A program made the position numbers and the translations under genes. From Punctularia strigosozonata HHB-11173 SS5 (taxonomy: Eukaryota > Basidiomycota > Agaricomycetes > Corticiales > Punctulariaceae), in the NCBI RefSeq assembly GCF_000264995.1, contig NW_006767434.1, positions 285,450 through 349,449 of the forward strand: 64,000 nucleotides of DNA, in the 5' to 3' direction. A model generated the notes under the pieces. The model had not been told where the DNA came from. It worked only from the letters and a program-made list of their open reading frames with translations, and made no database searches. This document shows, piece by piece, positions 32,991 to 45,000 of the stretch; position 1 is the first letter of the stretch; each line of letters opens with the position of its first letter.

Positions 32991-33493
32991 ATGACGAGAA
33001 AGTAACATACACCTAGCATCGTGTTCGTTGCCTATAATGAGAATCTTCGGATGTGGCGTACGAGCGTCGGAAATCCCGATGGTCGCCTCGTTGTTCAACA
33101 GGAGTGGTCGGCCTCGAAATGTTCTGCAGCATGGAGGCTTTGATAAGCAAGTGTGTGAAGAACCCAGCACACTGAAATAGACAATCACTGATGACTGCAA
33201 GCTCCGGGAGAGTCACAGTGGCTCATTCTTACACATGCCCGTCGGGGTATGGCCTAGCATACAACGTATAATGAAGGATTGTTGTTCTGACGCGTATTCT
33301 ACACTTCGTCACAAATTTGATCGCATCTTCCAAGATTCTGCTAGTGAAACAACCCCAGGCGAGCAGCCTTCATATTATATATTCTGCGATCAAGCCTACA
33401 TCACGAAGATAACGAAACGTGTTCAAGGTCTGCATGAACTGGGACTTCAGGTCTCTCTAAAGTACGGCTGGGGACTGTACGATAGACAAAATA
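32991..33493. other. Intergenic region
   Basis: Five hundred bases between the end of the DUF6534 copy and the 3' end of the minus-strand membrane gene. No feature recognised. Confidence 0.45.
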
Positions 33494-35342
33494 TCAAGAA
33501 AAATGGGGCCAGTAGTTTGACCAGGATGGCAATTCATAGGCGGCGGGTTCTAGAAATAAGAGCTGGCGCAAGCTCTCGACAAGGAGGTAGCCAGACATCG
33601 CTATGTACGGCACAGCGGCACAAGCCACCAGTCGCGTTTCCCCTCGACGTTCCCCGGTGAAGTTTCCCAAAGCCAAGCGAACAGCGACAATGGTGGCAAC
33701 AGTGAGTGCCATAGCCGTTCCCCACGACGAGATCACGACCGTAGAGATTCGCCACAACACCCGCTCTGTCGCGGTAGGAAACTGAGCGTTCCATCCGAGG
33801 AAGTGGGGCACGCCGTACGTCAAAGCTAACACTACCGCGGATACGTTGGACCGGATAATCCCTGGAAGGCCGTGGCCCTTGAAGTCTGTCGATGACTGCA
33901 ACGTAGAGTATGGCATGACATATGGCTTGTCGGGTACCGGGGGAGCTACGAGGCCATAGCGCCTCATCGCCGCCGACGCAAGCATCCACCTTTGTATGTC
34001 TTCAGAATCAAGGGTGACGGGGTTGTCCATTCTATCATTTCGAATATACCAGGGTAGGGGTTGTGATCCATACAGAATCCTGCTCTTGAGTTTGAAGAAG
34101 TCGGGCCTCTTCATTATTTCGCGCTTCGGAGTGAAGTTCGCGCCTCCGAGGAACGATGTCTCCGGAAGAAGCGACACAGGCAACAACTTCGGACGCCAGC
34201 GTGTATCCCGAGAGTTGACCTTCACTGGCTGTGGAAAGACGAAATGCGGAACGGGAGCGGAAGCTGAAGGTGATGAGCTATTGGGGTGCTCGGACCTCAC
34301 ATCTTGTGATTCTTCAGAATATTTCACGAAGTGCATCTCGGCGGGAAACTTGATGCAAGCTACTCCGTACAGCATGTGGTACTCCTCGACGCTGCACATC
34401 ATCATGAGTGCACACGCTTCCATCGCCCTCGAGCCTCTGATGAGAGTTGGTTCCGATACATTCAAAGGCTTTGACCACCACAGCAGGTATGTGATGAGAG
34501 TGCATAGCCCGTGTGCGACTGTTGAGACTTCGAGAAGACTAAGTGGGAGATGCTGAACGATTCTGGACAGACAGTTCGCGCAGAACCATGCCACCTGCGC
34601 TATAAGAAGTGCCTTGCTCAAGCTGCTCGCTTTGGTTCGATCGGTGATGGAAATTTCCGACAAGTCCGGAATGAGATCGGGATCGTGCTGCATCATGAAG
34701 CAGACACCCTGCGGTGTGAGGGCCATTCGAGTTCGCCCTGCCGGAAGGATCGATCGTTCGTCGCTAGGTTCAAGGCTGAAGTCGAACACGTAGCCTCCCA
34801 TAGAAGCATAGAAGGCGTGAACCATGGTGAATGCATGTTGGCGACGATTGCGAGTACCATTAGAGAAGTGAGTGTGAGGGAGGAGATTGAGTTCTTCCTA
34901 CGTAATGATTTGTTATGTCGGGGACAAAAGCCTGCAAGACAAATCTGCGTACCTGCTGCACGTCTACGATCTCCTTGTCGGATATCGAATGATATTTGGG
35001 GTCTGTGCGAGAGACGTGAGGTAGTAGGCGGCTCGCATGGTCCAGTACCGATAACGCGTTGGACCTCTGATTGAAGGCGATGAACAGAAGTAGTTCAGGG
35101 CAGAACAGCGCGGCGGCCATCCAAAGGAAACTGACAACGAAAGATCGAAAAATTGAGGGTCGATGTGTAGGTATGTCCATGTGGACAGCACTCCAGACAC
35201 TGATCAAGAGCGTGCTGAAGCACAACGAAAGTATACCGAAGGTCCCGCGGAAGTCGGGTTCGGAAACCCACAGAATTGGCTCTTCTCGCTTGGGAAGTGT
35301 ATGCATAGCAGCGTCGAGCATCTGTGGCAAGCTGAACATCAT
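33494..35342 (-). CDS. Conserved fungal multi-pass membrane protein of unknown function
   Basis: Two exons: 35342..34953 and 34897..33494, joined in phase 0, giving about 597 residues. The ATG at 35342 (MMFSLPQ) is chosen because a minus-strand TATAAA sits at 35439-35444; an upstream ATG at 35489 lies outside that. The protein has two luminal-type blocks: EPDFRGTFGILSLCFSTLLI near the N-terminus, and VHAFYASMGGYVFDF followed by ALTPQGVCFMMQHDPDLIPD in the middle. Helices follow (AWFCANCLSRIVQHLPLSL, ALCTLITYLLWWSKPLNVSE) and a C-terminal group of four. The blocks TPQGV..DPDLIPDLS and YLLWWSKPLNV are, as I recall, typical of a large nameless ascomycete/basidiomycete membrane family. No enzymatic motif is seen. 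Confidence 0.78.
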
Positions 35343-35438
35343 GAAGCGGTGACAGACTCCAGCACGCACCGCATCAATCAAGGAGTCGACGAGTAAACAG
35401 GCCCCTGATGTAGCACGTTCAGGGCAGGGCGTAGCTGC

Positions 35439-35444
35439 TTTATA
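35439..35444 (-). promoter_or_regulatory. TATA box of the multi-pass membrane protein gene
   Basis: TATAAA on the minus strand about 97 bases upstream of the ATG at 35342. It supports this start over the ATG at 35489. Confidence 0.5.
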
Positions 35445-35489
35445 CTGCTGGCGAGTGATGTCAGTGAAATGAAAGCAGCATGAATGCAC

Positions 35490-36026
35490 CGTGCGCGTAG
35501 CCCAGGTGTATCAAGCATGTTGTAGAGCTATTGCATCGCGAAGCATATCGGACCGATACATTAATGTCATGGGTTATTCTTGTGAAGACACGATGTGCTT
35601 GCTTCCCGTGGAGGCAACACGAGGTTGCAGCGTTGGTCCTCATTCAACGTCTAGTTCGTGACATCCTTTTACAGCAGTGAAACCCACACGGCTGGACGAG
35701 CCTATATAGAAGCAATGATCTCAATATGATTGAACTTAAATTTGCTTACATGCAGGGGCGCATCACAAGGGCATTGCAACAGTCTAGAATCTAGGAAAGT
35801 TCGCGAGGTCACTCTGTCAGTTACATAGAGCCAAATAGCGATGATTCTTCGACGGAAACGACGTACAGAACTATGTGGGAACATGATGTTGTGGGGAGTG
35901 GTAAGCCCGTGTTTTCCCTGCGCGACATTGGTAACTCAATGGTATTCCTTGCCGGTAAAGCTGATCTAAACGTTACTACATACTCATAATTTCGCCAACA
36001 TTATCCGTTGCCGCATTCGGTACCAT
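35490..36026. other. Intergenic region
   Basis: AT-richer stretch with no gene recognised, between the heads of the membrane gene and the tail of the small paralogue at 36027. Confidence 0.45.
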
Positions 36027-36556
36027 TCAACCACCAGTAGCATCTATGAACTGGCAGTCCGCTTCGTGGTTTGCGACCTGATCCCTGATATCAATGGCCC
36101 GAGCTCTTATGCGCTGCCATTGCCCATCGACGTCCTCCGAGCTCGCCCAACCTACACCGTCTGGTTGAGATTGTGAATGCAGGAGATGATGCAGAACCGA
36201 CCTAAATCAGACAGAGAGCGCATCGCATCGCGTGTCCAATGGTTGCATCGCCATTCGACGTCAGGGTAGTTTACGGAGTGCCCGATTGGAATACGTTGAA
36301 AAAAATTCTGCAGTGCAGCCTTCGTGGTACTCTCCGGCACGTCTCCGACTTTTGCCATCTGCACTGCAACCCTGGGGCCACGGGTGTCGAAGCCTTCTTC
36401 CATGTGAAATACCCAGCTCGGTTGCTGCCTAGCGTGGAACAAGATCGGTTTCGCATCGTTTGGTTGGATGACTATGCCCCAATGAAAAGGATCACCGGGA
36501 GGATATGGACGCCAGAAGGAGGCTATGTATATGGCGTTTGGCTGGATGGAGGCCAT
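36027..36556 (-). CDS. Paralogue of the 17528 gene, with the same HWG and RCNHWTRD motifs
   Basis: Two exons: 36556..36202 and 36151..36027, with an intron at the same codon position as in the 17528 gene. The protein starts MASIQPNAIYIASFWRPYPP, keeps GDPFHWGIVIQ and EWRCNHWTRDAMRSLSDL, and ends with a coiled tail DCQFIDATGG. Roughly half the residues match the paralogue, with the His, Cys and following His conserved, as expected if they are catalytic. Without splicing the frame would end after LGRFCIISC.., so the intron call rests on the paralogue. A permuted papain-like fold is inferred, not demonstrated. Confidence 0.7.
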
Positions 36557-36660
36557 CGCAGAGTCTGGTTCGTGGCAACGCTGCTATCGCCCCAGCTTCG
36601 TCTCGCTCTTACTTTCCCACGCTTACCCCACCCCCCAACTAATATTAACGCTATCAAGGC

Positions 36661-37203
36661 GAAGTAACGCGCCCGGTGCGATGCTTCCGCAGGTATCTCG
36701 CCATATCCGTCGCAACCCACCGTATAGCCACCACAAGGATGATCGTGTCGGACCATTCCTTGGCCATCGAACGCCTGCGCTGGGCGGAAAGGTACCACCC
36801 GAAAGTCCCCAGGGAATGGCGGCTCTGCCGATTCTGCGAGGCAGCTATCGAGGATCCGGGTCACATACTGCACTGTGGTGCTTCCCCCGAACTCTGCGAT
36901 CTACGGACCTCGTTCCTCGCTACAGTATGCACGATCCGCCCGTCCCTGAACGCCATGCTTCGCGAGCCTGGCGACTTCCTCATGTGGGCGACCGCTGACC
37001 AGGCGTGCGTGGATTACGTCGGTCAGTTCTTGCGTAACGCTCTGCGTATATTCGATGCCGCTCCACCCTTTTACCCTGCGCATATCACGCACCCGCTCCC
37101 GTCTCCCCCCACGGTTGGGACCTTACACGGCGGCGTCGAGGTTGGGGAGGGCGAGGACTCGAGCGACGATGAGGTTGACCCTATTGCCGAAGCGGAGGAA
37201 TAA
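36661..37203 (+). pseudogene. 3' end of a non-LTR retrotransposon-like protein (zinc-binding RT tail)
   Basis: An open frame from about 36676 to a stop at 37203. It contains LAIERLRWAERYHPKVPREW, RLCRFCEAAIEDPGHILHC and LRTSFLATV, the pattern CxxC..H..C found at the C-terminus of many fungal reverse transcriptase polyproteins. It ends in an acidic tail EDSSDDEVDPIAEAEE. The reverse transcriptase core is absent upstream, where the paralogue gene at 36556 reads the other way, so this is a 5'-truncated copy. It could also be a domesticated small protein, but no start with a promoter is evident. Confidence 0.55.
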
Positions 37204-38163
37204 CTATTACACCCCGCTACGCTCTGATTTTTCACTCTGCATCGGCAGACCCACTGTATTCACATCCGTATACGGCCACAATGGACGATCTCTTGACCTG
37301 TCCGTCGCCTCGTTACTGCACCGGCTCTCGTGAAACCACACAGAGTAGGCCAGCTACGCTGTACTTCCAGCCTACAAACATATTTACACAGTGCATTGGA
37401 TACGCCTTACCTTGCCCATTGCGCTTGACTGCAGTTGTAGATCCGTGTTTCCTTTGATGATGCTTTTCCCCCCACCCCGCTTTTTTCCCAAGCGGTTTTG
37501 CGGGGTGGTCGGGGTTTTTAATGCACTGACGAGGAACCGGACTTCCACCAGTCAGCTGAAGACGGCTTGCCTAGTTTACATTACATAGCACTGTATGTAC
37601 ACATGTACCTAGGACTTTTTTGGTGCCGGTGGTGAGACGGTGCGGTCGGCTTCATCAGCTCACGAAAACCGTCGAGCTGCTTGGCACGCTGCCGACTGCA
37701 CGAGTGGCGTACGTGCAGCGCAGCAACCGGCTGTTCCGCTACCGGGACCTCGTCGGCAATCTACCTACCTACCTACCTACCGTATTCCGTTCATTATTGC
37801 TCTTTGGGATAGTCAAGATAGTATATCTTCTACAACTAGATGAGCTGGGTTCTACCAACGAATATCTGTCAATGCAATGAGTCCCTGACGCACGACCCAT
37901 TGCCCTAATGCAAGTAGCTTCGCGCAGTCTTCCGAGCGGTAGGCGCGTTGCTCGTAGGCGAGGCCGCGGAGCGACATGTCGCTCTTGATTCGAGTCTCAT
38001 GTACGCGTACGGCGCAGCGTCAAAGACAGGACCACCATTACCAATCGCGTGTCTCGAGCTCATTTGCGGTGGGGGCTGAGCGCGTTTTTGAAGCACTATG
38101 AAGCTCTTCCCAGGGACGCTACTTTGGAAGTACTTGAAGGGAAAATCCGGGACGTTTGCTGAG
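37204..38163. other. Intergenic region
   Basis: No gene recognised. A (CTAC)n run lies at about 37762-37783 and resembles the run at about 62637-62656 near the right end of the big transposon. Confidence 0.45.
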
Positions 38164-39430
38164 CTATGGCTTGTCCTCAAGATCCTTCGGAGATTGTACG
38201 CCGGTGATGTCCATCACTACGGGTTGCATCTCGTGTTCATCCACATCTACCGAGATCGATTGGCGGCGTCTCGCGGCGAAACTTATCCTCGAAGATCGCG
38301 GTACGAGGGTGGAGGATCCCACGGAACCGGAGGAGGGGTCTCTGTATACCCGATGAACCACGAGAAGCAGCAAGCTGGGATACATGGGCTGTTAATCGAG
38401 CTCGATGAATGTTATCGGGAGATGAGAGCGGCGATACTTACGGTGAACTGGGGCAAGCAGCTAGTCACAACTTCGTAAGCAGTGGAGCCCGTCACGAATA
38501 AAACGAGTGTTACGATCTATCAATACCGCATATACATCAGCGCTTGCGCGGAACTCGGTGTGATCATATCCGTGGCTTACCCACGTTGCGCTATAGAGGG
38601 CACCCGTTTCCACCAGTAGAAGAAGTATTCGAGAGCTCGTCGTGTGGATGTTCACTGCTCCAGTGAGTCGCGAGAGTGACCTGCGTTGTTGATTAGTAGA
38701 CGCAAAGTAAAGACGAAATTGTAGGCGTACCAGGCTCGGATGCCGATGAGGATAGTACAACACAAATTCGTGGCAAGAGTGAGCACGCCAAAAGCCGTTC
38801 CCCATCTCCCAACCTCGACGTCCACAGCGGAGACGCCAGTAGGAGTGATTGACTGTTGATGCGCGCCTCCGAACACGGCAACTGAATGTGAGAGCGCTCA
38901 TGAAATATCCAACAATGCACCGAGGATGATACTAATCTCACCTATTGACCCAGCGAGCAGCAAAGATGGCAGAACGCACATTCGCCAATTACATCCCCAC
39001 ACCCCCCATACTCTCCATATAACGACGGAATCTCCGATGAGATACTAAGTGGCGTTTTACGCATACATTATGAGCGGCAAACCGACGGATGGGACTACTC
39101 GGGCTTACATTCGCGCCTTCGATGTATATCTGGGCAGCATTCACCGGTAAGCCTGGGTCATCTGCGTTGGGTGTTCGCGCAATCGCTTCGAGTAGTTGAA
39201 AGAACGTGATGGCAAGATGGCTGGCAGCGATCCCGTACATTACGAAGGCAACGACTGCCATGATCTTGCTTGCTCGCGTTTTCTTCTTAATTCTTGAGTG
39301 GAGAGGTAAGCAGAGACCCCGTCGAAACGGAGCGGTTGCGCACAGAATGTTGATCGTCAACACTAATAAAATAATATAAACACCTATCGATGCAATTTAA
39401 CTTGACTTCATGTGACAATGCTGCTAAGTG
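38164..39430 (-). pseudogene. Decayed multi-pass membrane protein gene
   Basis: Minus-strand pieces occur in order. GVYIILLVLTINILCATAPF (about 39390) is followed by KIMAVVAFVMYGIAASHLAI, NAAQIYIEGANV, GTAFGVLTLATNLCCTILIG, IRAWYAYNF, RILLLLVETGALYSATWV and a Ser/Arg-rich cytoplasmic tail near 38380-38164. This is the layout of the many seven-helix fungal membrane proteins of unknown function. An in-frame stop lies just upstream of the first helix near 39400 and I found no start, so the N-terminus is lost or lies in an unseen exon. A working gene with an extra 5' exon is possible. Confidence 0.5.
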
Positions 39431-39737
39431 CCTTTGCCCAATGAATACCACTAATAGTCGTACACGCTCTTGTAGTAAATCACGGCTATTTAGTGGTGAA
39501 CTACCAGTGGCCTAGTGCGAGCGGGCTGTTCAGCAGTACCGCACGTCCTCGGAGGTTCGGGGATGTGAATATGCTTCTTTGATGGGATCAATAAGACGGT
39601 ATGGGCGTACAGGTCGCTACCAGCCACTGCCTTGCTTCTTGGGAGGTGAGGAAGCATGGTCCTGGGCGTTTGGTATCGTTGCTCGCTTAATGCGCTGCCC
39701 ATTCGCTTATTCCCTCCGCCCGACGCGCGTTTACCGC

Positions 39738-40798
39738 CCCTCGCGCCTCCGCCGACGCTCGCTTAGGGCGCCGGCCCTTCCCGCCCGACGCTCGCNNNNN
39801 NNNNNNNNNNNNNNNNNNNNNNNNNNNNNNNNNNNNNNNNNNNNNNNNNNNNNNNNNNNNNNNNNNNNNNNNNNNNNNNNNNNNNNNNNNNNNNNNNNNN
39901 NNNNNNNNNNNNNNNNNNNNNNNNNNNNNNNNNNNNNNNNNNNNNNNNNNNNNNNNNNNNNNNNNNNNNNNNNNNNNNNNNNNNNNNNNNNNNNNNNNNN
40001 NNNNNNNNNNNNNNNNNNNNNNNNNNNNNNNNNNNNNNNNNNNNNNNNNNNNNNNNNNNNNNNNNNNNNNNNNNNNNNNNNNNNNNNNNNNNNNNNNNNN
40101 NNNNNNNNNNNNNNNNNNNNNNNNNNNNNNNNNNNNNNNNNNNNNNNNNNNNNNNNNNNNNNNNNNNNNNNNNNNNNNNNNNNNNNNNNNNNNNNNNNNN
40201 NNNNNNNNNNNNNNNNNNNNNNNNNNNNNNNNNNNNNNNNNNNNNNNNNNNNNNNNNNNNNNNNNNNNNNNNNNNNNNNNNNNNNNNNNNNNNNNNNNNN
40301 NNNNNNNNNNNNNNNNNNNNNNNNNNNNNNNNNNNNNNNNNNNNNNNNNNNNNNNNNNNNNNNNNNNNNNNNNNNNNNNNNNNNNNNNNNNNNNNNNNNN
40401 NNNNNNNNNNNNNNNNNNNNNNNNNNNNNNNNNNNNNNNNNNNNNNNNNNNNNNNNNNNNNNNNNNNNNNNNNNNNNNNNNNNNNNNNNNNNNNNNNNNN
40501 NNNNNNNNNNNNNNNNNNNNNNNNNNNNNNNNNNNNNNNNNNNNNNNNNNNNNNNNNNNNNNNNNNNNNNNNNNNNNNNNNNNNNNNNNNNNNNNNNNNN
40601 NNNNNGCTCTTCCCGCCCGACGCTCGCTTAGCGCCCGCGCTCTTCGTGCCCGACGCTCGCTTAGCGCCCGCGCTCTTCGTGCCCGACGCTCGCTTAGGGC
40701 GCCCTTCCCGCCCGACGCTCGCTTAGCACCCGCAATAGTTCCTGCCCGACGCTCGCTTAGGGCGCCCGGCGTGTCCTGCACGTCCCTGGCGGCGCACC
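39738..40798. repeat. GC-rich tandem array, unit about 33 bp
   Basis: GCCCGACGCTCGCTTAGCGC + CCGCGCTCTTCGT recurs head to tail with small changes on both sides of the N gap (39796-40605). GACGCTCGCTTAG is the constant part. The array ends about 40 bases before the left end of the 22-kb transposon. Real length is unknown because of the gap. Confidence 0.85.
39796..40605. other. Assembly gap (810 N) within the tandem array
   Basis: A run of undetermined bases inside the 33-bp repeat array. The repeat itself probably stopped the assembly. Confidence 0.97.
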
Positions 40799-40831
40799 CT
40801 TCAGTCCGCTTGCTTAGCATCTGCGTAGCAT

Positions 40832-40838
40832 ACTGCGC
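40832..40838. repeat. Target-site duplication, left (ACTGCGC)
   Basis: ACTGCGC directly abuts the left terminal inverted repeat and recurs directly abutting the right one at 63037. Confidence 0.8.
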
Positions 40839-40919
40839 CACCTCAGGCACCCCATGTACGGACACCTCTAAGGTGTATCTCTCCCACCTAATTTTTGCTT
40901 CCAAGAGGTGTTGTCGTCC
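40839..40919 (+). repeat. Left terminal inverted repeat, 81 bp
   Basis: Its reverse complement matches 62956-63036 with about four substitutions. The outer edge reads CACCTCAGG and the inner edge TTGTCGTCC. Confidence 0.88.
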
Positions 40920-41459
40920 ACGTTTTCAGGATTTTGATGGCTGCGCGTTTGGAAACGCCCACCTATGACCACTGCAGGCATGGAATCGTCCACTTCAGTA
41001 TGGCCCTTCTCATCATGCGTGGACCATCCATGGGAACGTTCGATGGTATCTGGGGTCCTGCAGCGGAGTGCAGGCTTGGTATATATCCGGCGTGGTCCTG
41101 ATAGCGTAGGGTTGCCGCACCGCAGAATGACGATTGTTGCACCGCACGAGACCCGGCCATGGAATGATCCTACATACTATATACCTGCAAAAGTTACGGA
41201 TACTCGTGGATCATATTGGATAGAGTAAGTTGGCCCGGCTGTTTGTATTCCTAGGTCATATTATTCTGCCGCATCTCCTGCTGAGTTTGTAAACATATTC
41301 ATCGAACTTTGGCTGATCTGCTTTCTCACCTGTTTACGATCATGATCAAATGAAGTTTGCTTCCCGCCCACGCTATTAGATCGCATTCGATGGGCTGTCT
41401 GTGTAGCCAAGGATTTCGGACAACAGTGTACCACCCACCGTTTGCCGGTGGTCGGACGA

Positions 41460-41840
41460 TGGACGATCCAGGATTGCTGATCGAACAGCGGACAATATAT
41501 GGAATGTCCAACCACCTGTCTGCAGATCCCATGGGCAGTCCACTATTGGTGATGGACGGTCCATGATGTTGAATCGTAATCGTGGGTCGTCCACCGCGCG
41601 CGGAGTGCGCGGTGTGGACGGTCCAGCCAGCCGCCAGTGCGCATTGTGGACGGTCCATCACAGGCCACTTACTCTTGCAGGAGTGGACTGTCCAACGTCA
41701 CGCGTTCTCGTCAGTCTGGACGATCCTTCATTCAGGTATTCCTTTCGTGGATCGTCCAGCCGGCACTGTACACGGAAGCCGATGTGGATCATCCAGAGGT
41801 AACAGTTGAACGCATACAGGGATGGACGGTCCATTATCCC
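41460..41840. repeat. Left subterminal palindrome array
   Basis: About a dozen short near-palindromes with the core TGGAC-N-GTCCA or TGGAT-N-GTCCA (for example at 41552, 41618, 41648, 41683, 41753 and 41823), spaced 30-70 bases apart. The same motif fills the right subterminal region. Such arrays are usual transposase binding sites. Confidence 0.75.
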
Positions 41841-42008
41841 ACTTCGCCAATCGCCGTACTATCCGATCCTTCTTCACAAATTAGTTGACATACCGGCCCT
41901 TTGTCAATACTCAATACTCGCTGCTCCCTTGTTTGCGAATTCTCTAAAACATAGAAGACGTTTTGACTACATGACGTCGATACATATCTGTACGGTATAT
42001 ATGCGGTT

Positions 42009-45000
42009 CTACCCCTCCTCGCGCGCAGATGTCGCTATTTCATCAGCTTTCCTTTTCCTAGGGCGAGGGCGAGGGCGAGGGCGTTTGTGATCGGTCGGCT
42101 CCCGAGGGTCTTCGACGACACGCGGCAAATTCGGTGCGCCGGATGCACCCCTTGCCATCGATGGCTGCAACGGCCGATACTCAGCTTGCATCGATGCGGA
42201 CCTCGATGCACCAAATGCGCCCATTGCCATCGGTGGGGCTTGCAGCAACTGACGCTCGGGTTGTGGTGCGCCTCTTGTCATGGGCAGCGCCTGCACTGGC
42301 GGACGCTCGGGCTGCATCGAAGAAAACCTTGACGGGTGGCCGGGTTGCGGTGCTCCTCTCATTGTCGGAGGCCCCTGCGCTGGTGGACGCTCGGGTTGCA
42401 CCGAGGCGAACCTCGATGCGTTGGACCCCCCTCTTGTCGTCGGCGGCCCCTGCATCGACTGACGTTCGGGCAGCGCCTGCGCTGGAGGACGTTCGTGTTG
42501 CATCGAAGCATACCTTGAGGGATGGTCGGGCTGCGGTGTGCTTCTGGACATCGGCGGCCCCTGTACCGGCGGACGCTCGGGTTGTACCGAGGCGAACCTC
42601 GATGCGCTGGGCCCACCTCTCGTCGTTGGCGGCCCCTGCACTTGTAGACGCTCGGGTTGCACCGAGTTGAACATCGACGCGTTGGGCCTCCCTCTTGTCG
42701 TCGGCCGTGCTCCTCTCGTCGTCGGAGGCCCCTGCGCTGGTGGACGCTCAGGTTGCACCGAGGCGAACGTCGACGCGTTGGACCCCCCTCTTGTCGTTGG
42801 CGGTCCCTGCGTGGACTGACGCTCGGGCAGCGCCTGCGCTGGCGGACGCTCGTGTTGCATCGAAGCGTACCTTGAGGAATAGTCAGGCTGCGGTGTGCTT
42901 CTGGACATCGGCGGCCCCTGTACCGGCGGACGCTCAGGTTGCACCGAGGCAAACCTCGATGCGCTGGGCCCACCTCTCGTCGTTGGCGGCCCCTGCGCTG
43001 GTAGACGCTCGGGATGCACCGAGGCGAACCTGGATGCACTGGGTTCGCCTGTTGTCATCGGCGGCCGTTCGGGATGCACCAAAGAGAACCTTGACGCGCC
43101 AGGCGCACCCCTCATCATCGGCGGCGCCTGCATCGGCGGGTGTGCCGGCCGCGTTGCTGATCCCAAGCGATCGGGCTGTGATGACACCAGCATTGTGTGA
43201 TATTCTGGTTGCAGGTACGTTGGCTCTGACGAATCTAACATGCCGGATCGTGTGTACGCGTGGTCATAGCCTCGGCTCGAGCCTGCCTGCGGTGCTTTGC
43301 GACTGGGAGGCTGATTGTCCAATCGGCTGCGACCGGGATACGCCAGCGTTTCGGACATTGCGGGCCTTGTAGGCTCCACAGGTAGATGTTGCCACTCGTC
43401 TGGGCTACCTGTCGTCTGCGGATCGTCAAGAACGGGGCCGAAGGTCCCATGCTCGGCGTGAGAGCTGTTGTCGTCGTACTCTCCTGTATAAGGAACGGCA
43501 CCCTGGACGTCGTCGGTGTCTTCATAGATGCCGTCCTCGATTGTTTCCGAAGGGTAACGATTGACGTCGTGACTGTATCCTGCGCCATTATATATGTAAT
43601 CGTCATCGTAGCTTCGTCCTGCGGGATCTACAAAGCCTGGCCATGGTTGTCCCATCTAATATTTCGGTGATTGTTAGGCCAGGGGATATCAGTTGAGATC
43701 GTCGCCTACCGAGTCCCAGTCCTGCTCATAATCGGCTTGAACATCCCTATCGATGGCATCGCGCACTGGAGGCTGCGTTGCTGACGTTTCTCCTGACGTC
43801 TCTTTTACACGGCTGGTTAATCGACGTCGCTTCTTGGACGGGCCAGGCTCAGCGGCCGATTTTTCATTCCCGTCGGCGTCCTCGGCTGGCCAATTGAGTC
43901 TCCCTTGGTCCTGGTACCATGCGGACGTGGATGCGACACGGTATTTCACCATCTGCTTGACCCAGTTGTGTATTATGATCGTCTTGCCGTCGACGATCGC
44001 CTTGTCCTCGTTTTCAACCCAGCAAAGCACGAGTGGTACCTCGCCCTGATCCTCGAGTGGCAAAGCCTTCTCCTCTGTATGGCGCGAATGAACATCGACA
44101 GTTCGTTCCATAAATATATATTCACTCACGATCGGACCAGTGTTGTATATCGAATTTGACGCCTGCACCGTTGGGACTTTGCATGAATGGCGCTACCATC
44201 TCCCTCGTGCTCCGGCCGTTCCCTGCTGCCTTCGGATGATACTCGTACGACCCCTTCTTTTCGATCCATACAGCGTTGGGATGGAAGTCGACAAATCGGA
44301 TCTTTTCGTGATACATGCGATTGAGGAGGCCCTGCCATTCCATATCAGTTCCAGGCAATGCTACATTTGCCCTCCCTGATCGTCACCGTTAGTAAGCCTC
44401 AGGCAAGATATAGATAACGTGGCTGACTGAGTTTCCACTTGAAGACATCAGTGAAGATGCGGACTTGGTAGTCTCGCAGTCCTTCGATTTTTCCGTCCGC
44501 TCTAACGTTCCTCGGCGCCGCTTTGAAGTCGTGGCTGTTTCCTTGGCTGGGTATTTCCGGAGCGGCCTTCCCTTCGCGACGAAGTTTCACACATCTGCGC
44601 AACATCTGTAAGTCATGTATAGGCGCAGAAAGGCGAGCTTTAAGTACACACTTCAGCATCGCCCCTTGGTTCGATAGCCAGTCGAGCTGATCCGGTTCCT
44701 GGATCACCTTGAGCTCTTCGCCTTCAGGCGACCCCACCCATATCATGCCGCGCCCTCTGGGACTGATGTCGATCACGGAACCTGAGATGTGATATCCATG
44801 CGAAACGTAATATCCGCGAGCCTATTCCGATTGTGAGAATATGTCTGCGCTGTGGATTACGAAACTCACCAAGGTAGCAAACTCGTTTGCGACTCGCGAA
44901 ACCTCAACGCCGGTCTTGCCTTTTGCCGCAAGCTGCTCGAGGTACGCCCTATGCCGGTCGATGTACCAGTCTATATACGGCTTCATTACTTCGTCCCGCT

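Noticed and set aside
39687-40904. Long open frames through the tandem array and N gap on both strands
   Set aside because: They exist only because the GC-rich 33-bp repeat has no stops and N is read as open; there is no protein character.
43689-44168. A separate minus-strand gene ending at 43689
   Set aside because: A good donor just before the stop and a good acceptor before the next long frame favour one continuous gene.
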